Below are positions 1-5,800 of a stretch of DNA of 5,800 nucleotides, piece by piece (position 1 is the first letter of the stretch; each line of letters begins with the position of its first letter). This DNA comes from PFJX01 sp964440155 (GTDB lineage: Bacteria; Pseudomonadota; Gammaproteobacteria; Burkholderiales; Thiobacillaceae): positions 1-5,800 of the forward strand of contig CAYTRH010000171.1 in assembly GCA_964440155.1 (NCBI GenBank), written 5' to 3'. The position numbers were made by a program, and so were the translations under genes. The notes under the pieces are model-generated. The model did not search any database and had not been told where the DNA came from. It was given only the letters and a program-made list of their open reading frames with translations.

Positions 1-49
1 ACCGTCGCTGCTGGATTGCCGCGGCGGCTGTGCCGCCTCGCAATGACGG
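1..49 (+). repeat. Palindromic intergenic repeat, copy A (cut at left edge)
   Basis: This stretch recurs at 149-197 with 48 of 49 bases identical (only position 9 against 157 differs). Its core reads as GGATTGC, then a 6-bp perfect hairpin (GGCGGC at 23-28, loop TGT, GCCGCC at 32-37), then GCAATGACG. The pairing of GGATTGC with GCAATGACG-type ends is typical of short REP-like intergenic elements, present in many copies in various proteobacterial genomes. The left window edge probably cuts it. It is noncoding: a stop-free frame running through it on the plus strand simply translates the repeat. Its function is unknown; such elements often lie at the 3' ends of genes. Confidence 0.8.
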
Positions 50-100
50 CGGTGGGACGCGTGAGGCCGGGCGCGGCACGCGGGCGCGCTGGCAGGGGCT

Positions 101-130
101 CGTCATCGCGAGCGCAGCGTGGCGATCCAG
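101..130 (-). repeat. Palindromic intergenic repeat, inverted degenerate copy B
   Basis: The stretch begins CGTCATCGCGAGCGC and ends GGCGATCCAG. It is a diverged, shorter reverse-complement version of copies A and C: the reverse complement of 159-196 begins CGTCATTGCGAG and ends GGCAATCCAG. Together with copy C it makes one large imperfect palindrome (101-196), the head-to-head arrangement seen in REP/BIME-like clusters. The internal GC hairpin of the other copies is missing or degenerate here. Confidence 0.65.
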
Positions 131-148
131 GCGGTTTGCGCGGGCAAT

Positions 149-197
149 ACCGTCGCCGCTGGATTGCCGCGGCGGCTGTGCCGCCTCGCAATGACGG
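149..197 (+). repeat. Palindromic intergenic repeat, copy C (complete)
   Basis: This is the complete counterpart of copy A, offset by 148 bases with a single mismatch. It contains the perfect hairpin GGCGGC (171-176), loop TGT, GCCGCC (180-185), flanked by GGATTGC and GCAATGACG. The near identity of A and C against the divergence of B suggests a recent duplication, or selection on this orientation. It lies about 80 bases downstream of the stop codon of the PAS-GGDEF-EAL gene. Confidence 0.75.
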
Positions 198-207
198 TGC
201 GGGGACG

Positions 208-282
208 GGCGTGACGGTCGCGGCTGCGTGGCCGCAGGCTTGCACACCTGACCGTGGCGTTTCGCCGCGATACCGTCACGCC
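208..282 (-). terminator. Long stem-loop overlapping the end of the GGDEF-EAL gene; possible terminator
   Basis: An 11-bp perfect inverted repeat pairs 208-218 (GGCGTGACGGT) with 272-282 (ACCGTCACGCC). The right arm contains the TGA stop codon of the PAS-GGDEF-EAL gene (276-278). The 53-base loop holds two more small hairpins: GCGGC/GCCGC at 220-224 and 231-235 with a 6-base loop, and GGCG/CGCC at 256-259 and 263-266 with a 3-base loop. No T-run follows on the minus strand, so this is not a classical intrinsic terminator. It could instead protect the mRNA 3' end or work with Rho. The structure is visible; the role is inferred. Confidence 0.4.
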
Positions 283-2045
283 GCGCGCCGGCGCCGGGCG
301 TAATCGGCGTAGTCCGGTGCCGGCATCGGCCGCGCATGGTAGTAGCCCTGTACGCAGTCGCAGCCATGCGCGCGCAGGAACTCGAGCTGTCCGTCGTTCT
401 CCACGCCTTCGGCCACGACGTTGAGCCCGAGGTTGTGCGACAGTGCGATCACCGCCTGGGTGATCTCGCGGTCACTGTTGTCGGACAGGATGTCGCGCAC
501 GAACGAGCGGTCGATCTTCAGCTTGTCGATCGGGAAGGTTTTCAGATAGGCCAGCGACGAGTAGCCGGTGCCGAAGTCGTCGATGGCGATGCCGACGCCC
601 ATGGCCTTCAGTTCGCCGAGGATGCGCGCCGCCAGTTCGGGCTGCTGCATCAGCGCGCTTTCGGTCACTTCCAGTTCCAGTTCGGGCGCGTCCATGCCGC
701 TGTCGCGCAGGATGGCGCGGATGCGGCCGGCCAGCCCCGGCTGGCGGAACTGGCGCGGCGAGACGTTGATGGACAGGCGCTGCGGCGCGATGCCTTGCGC
801 ACGCCAGGCGACGTAGTCCAGGCAGGCACGGCGCATCACCCACTCGCCGATCTCGACGATGAACCCGGTCTCCTCGGCGATGGGGATGAAACGATCCGGC
901 GCAACCAGGGCATCACCCGTCCGCCGCCAGCGGATCAGTGCCTCGGCGCCGACCACCAGGTCGTTGCGCAGATCGACGATGGGCTGATAGTGCAGCACGA
1001 ATTCCCCTCGTTCCAGCGCGTGACGCAGCGTGTTCTCCAGGTCCAGGCGCTCGCGCACGTGCTCGTTCATGAACGGGGCGAAAAACTGGTAGGTATCCCG
1101 CCCCGCCGCCTTGGCCTGATACATGGCGGTGTCGGCATTGCGCATCAGCGTCTCGGCGTCCTCGCCATCATCCGGATGCAGCGCGATGCCCAGACTGGCA
1201 GAGGCGTGCAACTCCCGCCCGTCGATGTCGATCGGCGGCGCGAACGCTGCGTGGATCTTGTCGACGATGGCCACCGCGTCGGCACGCTGATGCAGGTGTT
1301 CCAGCACGATGACGAACTCGTCGCCGCCCACGCGCGCGACGGTATCGACCTCGCGCACGCACGCCTTCAGACGACGCGCGATCTCGGCCAGCAGACGGTC
1401 GCCGACGGCGTGGCCGAGCGAGTCGTTGACGTACTTGAAGTGGTCCAGGTCCAGGAACAGCACGGCCAGCGTGCCGCGACCGCGACGCGCATTGGCCAAG
1501 GCGCAACGCAGCCGGTCATGCAGCAGCAGCCGGTTGGGCAGGCCGGTCAGCGGATCGTGATATGCCAGCGCGCGGATGCGTTCCTCGGCAAGCTTGCTGA
1601 CCGTCAGATCGTTGAATGCAGCGATGAAGTGGGTGATCTGCTGCTCGGGCCCGGTGCGCAGCGCGGTGATGCTGAGCCATTTGGGGTAATGCGTGCCGTC
1701 CTTGCGCCGGTCCCAGATCTCGCCCTGCCACGCGCCCTGATCCAGCAGGGTCTGCCACATGCCGCGATAGAATTCGGCATCGTGGCGTCCCGATTTCAGC
1801 AGGGCCGGCGTCCGCCCCAGCACCTCGCCCGCGGGGAACCCGGTGAGGCGCTCGAAGCCGGGATTGACCGCGATGATCCGGCTGGCACGATCGGTGATCA
1901 TGATGGCCGTGGGGCAGTGACGGAACGCGGCATCCAGCAGCAGCAGACGGTCGATATCGCCGTGCGTGCCGCCGGCGCCGATCTGTGCCGGCGCGCGAAC
2001 GGACGGCTCGCCCGTGCCGCCACCGCCCTGATGCTCATCCGTCAT
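276..2045 (-). CDS. PAS-GGDEF-EAL cyclic-di-GMP turnover protein (589 aa)
   Basis: A signalling enzyme that probably makes and/or breaks the second messenger c-di-GMP in the cytoplasm; no membrane segment is seen. In order: a Gly/Ala-rich N-terminus, one PAS domain (about residues 36-150), a diguanylate cyclase domain (about 155-320) and an EAL phosphodiesterase domain (about 340-580). The cyclase signature GGDEF is intact (240-244), and the product-inhibition I-site RxxD is at 231-234. The EAL domain keeps E368-A-L, N427 in INVSP, ELEVTES (457-463), DDFGTG (489-494), K510 in LKID, E546 in VAEGVE and QGYY (566-569), so both activities could be real. The PAS sequence (NPGFERLTGF, later W-x-GEIWDRRKDG) resembles sensor PAS domains of the NifL/MmoS style, some of which bind FAD; the ligand here is unknown. 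I chose the ATG at 2045 (weak GGGGAA upstream) because it leaves a normal short lead into the PAS. In-frame alternatives are ATGs at 2090 and 2105, and the open frame extends to 2246. Confidence 0.93.
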   Translation of the reverse strand: MTDEHQGGGGTGEPSVRAPAQIGAGGTHGDIDRLLLLDAAFRHCPTAIMITDRASRIIAVNPGFERLTGFPAGEVLGRTPALLKSGRHDAEFYRGMWQTLLDQGAWQGEIWDRRKDGTHYPKWLSITALRTGPEQQITHFIAAFNDLTVSKLAEERIRALAYHDPLTGLPNRLLLHDRLRCALANARRGRGTLAVLFLDLDHFKYVNDSLGHAVGDRLLAEIARRLKACVREVDTVARVGGDEFVIVLEHLHQRADAVAIVDKIHAAFAPPIDIDGRELHASASLGIALHPDDGEDAETLMRNADTAMYQAKAAGRDTYQFFAPFMNEHVRERLDLENTLRHALERGEFVLHYQPIVDLRNDLVVGAEALIRWRRTGDALVAPDRFIPIAEETGFIVEIGEWVMRRACLDYVAWRAQGIAPQRLSINVSPRQFRQPGLAGRIRAILRDSGMDAPELELEVTESALMQQPELAARILGELKAMGVGIAIDDFGTGYSSLAYLKTFPIDKLKIDRSFVRDILSDNSDREITQAVIALSHNLGLNVVAEGVENDGQLEFLRAHGCDCVQGYYHARPMPAPDYADYARRRRAA

Positions 2046-2098
2046 ACCGCATTCCCCGGTCTCCGGCCCGCGCGGTCGTCGACATGGCATATCCCCTT
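2035..2098 (-). promoter_or_regulatory. Strong Shine-Dalgarno serving an out-of-frame 16-codon leader ORF
   Basis: AAGGGG (2093-2098, minus strand) is the best ribosome-binding sequence near the start of the GGDEF-EAL gene. It lies 7 bases before an ATG at 2085 that is out of frame with the enzyme. That ATG opens a 16-codon ORF (MSTTARAGDRGMRYDG) ending in TGA at 2035-2037, just past the enzyme's ATG at 2045. The same AAGGGG is only 2 bases from the in-frame ATG at 2090, which is too close for normal use. The ORF could couple translation of the main gene by termination and restart, or be chance. Confidence 0.25.
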
Positions 2099-2233
2099 CA
2101 TCCATCGGCCACGACGGCCACACAATGCATACTCGTGGAAGGGCGGGGAGTCGGCCCTGGGTGTGATGCGCCGCGGGCTTTGGGCGGCGCGGCAAGCCCG
2201 CTCGCCCTCGGGCGGACGGGACACCGGCTCGAA

Positions 2234-2251
2234 CGTGCGTTGGCACGCACG
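2234..2251. repeat. 7-bp perfect inverted repeat, tetraloop spacing
   Basis: CGTGCGT (2234-2240), TGGC (2241-2244), ACGCACG (2245-2251). It sits about 190 bases upstream of the GGDEF-EAL start and next to the palindrome GAGGTTACCTC (2259-2269). It could be an RNA hairpin in the leader or a dyad operator for a dimeric DNA-binding protein. No T-run follows on either strand, so it is not an intrinsic terminator. Confidence 0.45.
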
Positions 2252-2383
2252 GCGAGGCGAGGTTACCTCAGCGGTCCTGTCTGCGGCAACGCCTCAGACC
2301 GCATCGCCGCCCACCATGACCACCAAGCGACGAAGGCTCGCTTCGCCCCTCCCCCGCAGGCGGTGGATGGCGTGGCAGACAAG

Positions 2384-2441
2384 CCGTTCATGGCGCAAGC
2401 GCTCGTTCACATCGACGACACAGCGGGCGCGCCATGAACGG
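2384..2441 (-). terminator. 13-bp perfect inverted repeat abutting the response regulator stop; probable terminator or 3' stabiliser
   Basis: CCGTTCATGGCGC (2384-2396) pairs perfectly with GCGCCATGAACGG (2429-2441). The right arm touches the TGA of the ANTAR regulator (2442-2444). On the minus strand the 32-base loop can extend the stem a little (CGC/GCG, then TCGT/ACGA). The sequence after the stem in the direction of transcription is CTTGTCT, only moderately T-rich, so termination would be imperfect or factor-assisted. The position immediately after the last codon of the regulator strongly suggests a 3'-end structure of the operon. A DNA-level palindrome from a small mobile element is the alternative. 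Confidence 0.5.
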
Positions 2442-3041
2442 TCAGCCATGACGCGGATCACGCAGCAACCGGTTGACGCCCTCGACCGCCGTGATCAGTT
2501 CGTCGGCCACTTCGCACACCTTGCGCCGCTGCGCGCGCGCACGCTGACGCAACCAGTCGAACGCCTCGGCCCGGTCCAGACCCTGACGCTGCATGATGAT
2601 GCCGGCCGCCAGGCGCGTGCGCTGTTCGATCTCCAGCGCGCGTTCCAGACGTGCGGCGGTGTCGCGCAGGTGGCCGATCTCTCGGCCGCGCGCGATCGCC
2701 GCCTCGATGAACGGGATCAGTTGCGACAGATCCACCGGCTTGACCAAGTAACCCAAGGCGCCCGCCTGGGCGGCATCGCGCACATCGCCTTCTTCGCCGA
2801 ACGCGGACAGGAACACGAACGGCGGGCGCCCTTCCGCACCCAGTGCGCGCGCCACATCGAGTCCGGACAGGCCCGGCATGCGCATGTCCAGCACGGCGAT
2901 GTCATGCTCGTGCCGACGCGCCAGGTCCAATGCCTCCTCACCGCAACTGGCGATATCGACCCCATAGTTCTGCTTGCGCAGCCCCTCCGCCAGCAGGTTG
3001 AGAATGACGCGGTCATCGTCGACCAGCAGTACCGATTTCAT
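2442..3041 (-). CDS. ANTAR-domain response regulator (REC-ANTAR, 199 aa)
   Basis: A two-component response regulator expected to bind RNA and control transcription termination (AmiR/NasT/EutV class) rather than bind DNA. The REC domain (about residues 1-118) has the acidic pocket D8-D9-D10, phosphoacceptor D52 in VLDMRMPG, switch residue S79 in FLSA, and K101-P102 in LVKPVD, so it should be phosphorylatable. A linking helix (about 119-140) leads into the ANTAR domain (about 134-192), recognised from LAAGIIMQRQGLDRAEAFDW, then the Arg-rich stretch RQRARAQRRK, then VADEL. Its length is typical of the family. I chose the ATG at 3041 because the REC fold starts at once (MKSVLLVDDD) and GGAG lies 11 bases upstream (3053-3056). 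The frame stays open to a GTG at 3233, but that 64-residue extension is Arg/Ala-rich with no domain. The kinase upstream is the likely partner. Identification as nasT itself is not justified. Confidence 0.93.
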   Translation of the reverse strand: MKSVLLVDDDRVILNLLAEGLRKQNYGVDIASCGEEALDLARRHEHDIAVLDMRMPGLSGLDVARALGAEGRPPFVFLSAFGEEGDVRDAAQAGALGYLVKPVDLSQLIPFIEAAIARGREIGHLRDTAARLERALEIEQRTRLAAGIIMQRQGLDRAEAFDWLRQRARAQRRKVCEVADELITAVEGVNRLLRDPRHG

Positions 3042-3241
3042 GAGACGAGTGACTCCAATGGGCCCGGCGGACGCGGGCAGGATCCGCTGTGGCGCTGCAC
3101 CGGGAGCAGTGAGCCGGGCAGCGACCACGGTCTTCAACCGTGGCAGGCGAGCCGCGGCCCCGATGGCGATAAGCATACCCGCAACACGGGAATTGCCCAA
3201 ACGCCGGCAAGCCATGCCGCCGGGTACGCGCACCGCGGTGT
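3042..3241 (-). promoter_or_regulatory. Structured 200-base leader between the kinase and the ANTAR regulator
   Basis: Two-component partners are usually packed tightly, yet 200 bases separate them here. The minus strand can form a perfect 7-bp hairpin with a 5-base loop at 3125-3143 (CCACGGT, TGAAG, ACCGTGG). Next comes a possible three-way junction at 3062-3119: outer arms 3062-3068/3113-3119 (GCCCGGC/GCCGGGC), enclosing hairpins 3095-3098/3106-3109 and 3067-3071/3083-3087 (the last shares two bases with the outer arm). The Shine-Dalgarno GGAG follows at 3053-3056. Such a leader could carry regulation of the RNA-binding regulator. I looked for the ANTAR target (two neighbouring hairpins with six-base loops having A first and G fourth) and did not find a clear one. 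Confidence 0.4.
3172..3200 (-). promoter_or_regulatory. Possible sigma-70-type promoter for the ANTAR regulator
   Basis: On the minus strand TTGGGC (3195-3200) and TATGCT (3172-3177) are spaced by 17 bases, in the most AT-rich patch of the kinase-regulator gap. Matches to the -35 and -10 consensus are 3 of 6 and 4 of 6, so this is weak evidence. If active, it would start a transcript near 3165 with a leader of about 125 bases containing the hairpins described above, and would allow regulator expression independent of mogA and the kinase. Confidence 0.25.
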
Positions 3242-5526
3242 TCAGGCCAGCACGCCTGCACCGGATGCGTCGGAAGGCGGCGGGTCGGTGCGCACTTCCA
3301 GCACCGGCCGGGCCAGTTCGAGCCGCGCGACCACCTCGCTGCCGCGTTGTGTCATGGTCAACGTCAGTCCGGCGGTGGACATCAGCGCACGCACCAGACC
3401 GAGCCCCGTGCCCAGGCCGATGCCCTGCCGATAGTCGAATGCTTCCGGCAGCCTGCCGGCGTTGACGATCTCGATCACCGCGCCGGCGCTGTCGATCGCC
3501 AGAGTCGCCACCGGCGACGCGTTGCCGTGCTTCACGGCATTGGTCAACAGTTCGTTGAGGATCAGTGCCAGCGCGACGGTCTCGCTATCCTTGATGCGCA
3601 GCCCGCCCGCCCCCTCGGGCACGCCCAGCACGCGGATGCTGGTGCCGGTGAGTTGTGTGATGCCGCCGGCCACGGCAGGCAGCAGCTCGCACAACAGGAT
3701 ACCGTCGCTGGACAGCCGGGCATGCAGACCGTGCACCACCGCCACCGACTGCACCTGCGCCACCGCCGCGTCGATCATCGTCCGCGCCTCGGGGTAGCGC
3801 CCGGCCTCACGGCGCAGCAGCGACACCACGGTCTGCAGGTTGTTCTTGATGCGGTGATGGACCTCGCGGATCAGCGTATCCCGCTGCGCCAGCGCCTGAC
3901 GCCAACGCTCCTGCTCCCGATGCGTGGACTCGGTGACGTCTTCGACGATACCGGCGACCAGCATCTCTTCACCGTCGAACGGAACCGTGCGCGCGTGCAG
4001 CCAGCGCAGGCCGCGACGCGGATGCCAGATGCGGAAGCGCACGTCGACCGGCTCATGCGCACGCCCGGCGGCCAGGGCCGCATCCATGCGCGCGCGGTCG
4101 TCGTCATGCACCACGGCCTGCCACGCTAGCGGTTGTTCGAACAGCCGTTGCGCCGGCAGACCGAGGATGTCCTCGCAGCGCTGGCTGATGTAGTGGAACT
4201 GCAGCATGTCCCATCGTGCCACCCAGTAGAGCGCATCGATATGCGCAGCCAGCATGCTGAAATAACGGCTGGTCTGGTCGAGATCGCGCACCAGCGCCAC
4301 CCGGTCGCTGGCGTCGCGGGTGATACCCTGCCAGCCCTCCCAGTCGCCAGCCTCGCCGTGCCGGGCAACGCAACTGGTTTCCAGATGGCGTTCGCCGCCG
4401 TGTGCCGCCAGCGGCTCCATGGTCACGGTCTCGGCCGCGCCACCCGCGCGCGTGCGCGCGAACAGACTGCGCCATGCCTCGCCATGAGCACCGGGCCAGA
4501 CCGCCCAGGGTGTGCGCCCCACCAAGCGGTCGGCACCCAGGCCGAACACGGTTTCGGCATGCCGGTCGACGAAACTGAAACGGCCTTCGGCGTCGGTTTC
4601 CCACAGACAGTTGCGGGTCAGATCCAGGATGTTGCGGAAACGGGCTTCGCCGCGTCGCAGCGCCGCTTCCATGGCGCGGCGCTGCACCACCAGTGCCGAC
4701 AACGTCAGGAACGACAGGCCGACGACGACGATGAAGCCATGAATGGGCAGTATCCATTCCTGCGCATGCTGCACGAACACCAGCGCATGCGCCCAAACCG
4801 GATTGCCGGCTAGCGCCGTGTAGACGCACGCGAGGCCCAGCGCGGTGACACGGATGTCGGCACGCAGCGCCAGCCACAACAGCGCGGGTACCAGCAGGTA
4901 GGGGCGGAACAGGGTCACGCCCAGCCCAAACCAGGCGGGTCGCGACAGCACGACGGCAATGCCGACCAGCACGGCCAACGCCAGGCCGGCTTCCAGCGCC
5001 TCGCGGCGGTGGATGCGGCACCGGCTGCCGAATGCGCACAGCATGGCGGTGCCGAACACCAGCACCGAAGCGACATGCGTCATCGACGCAGCCACCGCCC
5101 GCTGCATCCAATCCGCCTCCCACCAGCCATCCGCCACCAGCAACGCCCAGCCGGTCAACGGCGCGGCGGCCAGACCGGCCAGCACGCCGCCGTACAGGAC
5201 CAGTTCGGCCAGATGGGCGGGACGCTCGAGCACGCCATCGAACCCCGCGTGGCGCAACAGCGCATGCCCCGCCAACGCCTGTACACCTACCCCGGCGACC
5301 AGGGCGAGCGACGCCGCAGCCGGCAGACCGGACAGCAGCGTCGCCACGGCGGTGCCGGCCAGCGCCGGCATCAGCACGCGCGTGCCCCATAGCAGCAACG
5401 CGCCCAGGGCGATGCCGGCCGGCGGCCAGTACAGCCCCGGCGCGATGGCATCGCCGACCAGGGCGAAGGCCAGCCAGCCGGATGCCAGGCAGCCGGCACC
5501 GACCGTCAGCCACAGGCGCACACCGG

Positions 5527-5530
<4 letters not shown>
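3242..5530 (-). CDS. MASE1-PAS-PAS sensor histidine kinase, HisKA_2 type (762 aa)
   Basis: An inner-membrane sensor kinase, the likely phosphodonor of the downstream ANTAR regulator. Residues about 1-285 form a hydrophobic region with roughly eight membrane segments, containing the MASE1-like GLYWPPAGIALGALLLWG (32-49). Two PAS regions follow (about 293-412 and 424-536), the second ending in the usual VEDVTE. The dimerisation/phosphotransfer segment (about 548-625) has REVHHRIKNNLQTVVSLL, the HisKA_2/HWE-like signature, with H559 (possibly H558) as the phosphorylated histidine. The HATPase domain shows the N-box LILNELLTNAVKHG (656-669) and the glycine box GIGLGTGLGL (703-712). All key residues are present. 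EutW, partner of the ANTAR regulator EutV, is also a HisKA_2 kinase, which supports the pairing. The start is the ATG at 5530, overlapping the mogA stop as ATGA; no Shine-Dalgarno is evident, so translation is probably coupled. The ligand is unknown. The C-terminal 30 residues are a Pro/Ser/Ala-rich tail. Confidence 0.92.

Positions 5531-5800
<270 letters not shown>

Larger units (their letters stand above)
2046..2441. other. 396-base gene-free, hairpin-rich spacer
   Basis: No convincing gene is seen on either strand; the open frames here have no recognisable domain and reflect high GC. The stretch is rich in inverted repeats: 2173-2180/2194-2201 (8 bp, GCGGGCTT/AAGCCCGC, loop 13); 2234-2240/2245-2251 (7 bp, loop TGGC); the odd palindrome GAGGTTACCTC (2259-2269); 2280-2298 (4 bp plus 3 bp with one mismatch, loop of 3); and the 13-bp repeat at 2384-2441, listed separately. 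Part of it must be the 5' region of the GGDEF-EAL gene, but I see no convincing sigma-70 or sigma-54 promoter and no c-di-GMP riboswitch consensus. Confidence 0.6.

Noticed and set aside
220..235. Hairpin with a six-base loop as an ANTAR-type target
   Set aside because: On the minus strand the loop is CACGCA: G is fourth but the first base is not A, and no second matching hairpin stands next to it. It also lies downstream, not upstream, of a gene.
16..303. A 95-codon plus-strand frame at the left edge
   Set aside because: It is a translation through the palindromic repeats and the 3' end of the GGDEF-EAL gene; no protein family features.
2241..2255. TGGCAC on the plus strand as a sigma-54 -24 element
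   Set aside because: The matching -12 position reads GCGA instead of TTGC, and no plus-strand gene follows.
3013..3261. Frames in the kinase-regulator gap, including the 64-residue N-terminal extension of the ANTAR regulator from a GTG at 3233
   Set aside because: The REC domain starts exactly at the ATG at 3041; the extension is Arg/Ala-rich without a domain or signal. It remains possible but less likely.
336..3434. A plus-strand frame open for 1032 codons, antisense to the GGDEF-EAL and ANTAR genes
   Set aside because: It mirrors the minus-strand codons of real genes, has no recognisable domain, and crosses two genes and the spacer. High GC in third codon positions removes stop codons from the antisense frame.
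4104..5513. A 469-codon minus-strand frame inside the kinase gene
   Set aside because: It overlaps the kinase in another frame; composition is dominated by Arg, Gly and Ala with no domain, while the kinase frame shows clear MASE1, PAS and kinase motifs.

Overview
The window is GC-rich (roughly two-thirds G+C by eye). Every convincing gene lies on the minus strand, so transcription runs from high to low coordinates. Gene content and protein style (a MogA close to the E. coli type, a MASE1 sensor kinase, a PAS-GGDEF-EAL protein) point to a beta- or gammaproteobacterium. I cannot name the species from the sequence.

In transcription order the window holds four genes. (1) The 3' half of mogA (molybdenum cofactor biosynthesis), cut by the right window edge. 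(2) A 762-residue membrane sensor histidine kinase with MASE1, two PAS, HisKA_2-type and HATPase regions; its ATG overlaps the mogA stop codon as ATGA. (3) After a 200-base structured spacer, a 199-residue response regulator with a REC domain and a C-terminal ANTAR RNA-binding domain. (4) After a 396-base gene-free stretch full of inverted repeats, a 589-residue PAS-GGDEF-EAL protein for cyclic-di-GMP turnover. The left 275 bases hold three copies of a short palindromic intergenic repeat, and a long inverted repeat that overlaps the stop codon of gene 4.

How they may work together: the kinase and the ANTAR regulator look like a two-component pair that acts on RNA (transcription antitermination) rather than on promoter DNA. 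The pair resembles EutW/EutV in layout, and NasT in its regulator. The mogA overlap suggests that the sensor system is co-expressed with the last step of molybdopterin assembly, which could mean control of a molybdoenzyme pathway such as nitrate use. That link is inference. The PAS-GGDEF-EAL gene has the same orientation but sits behind a strong 13-bp inverted repeat and a long gap, so it is probably a separate transcription unit.

The most interesting parts are the mogA/kinase/ANTAR arrangement, the structured leader of the ANTAR gene, and the hairpin-rich 2046-2441 spacer. I found no clear ANTAR two-hexaloop target, known riboswitch, tRNA, rRNA, CRISPR array, insertion sequence or phage gene.
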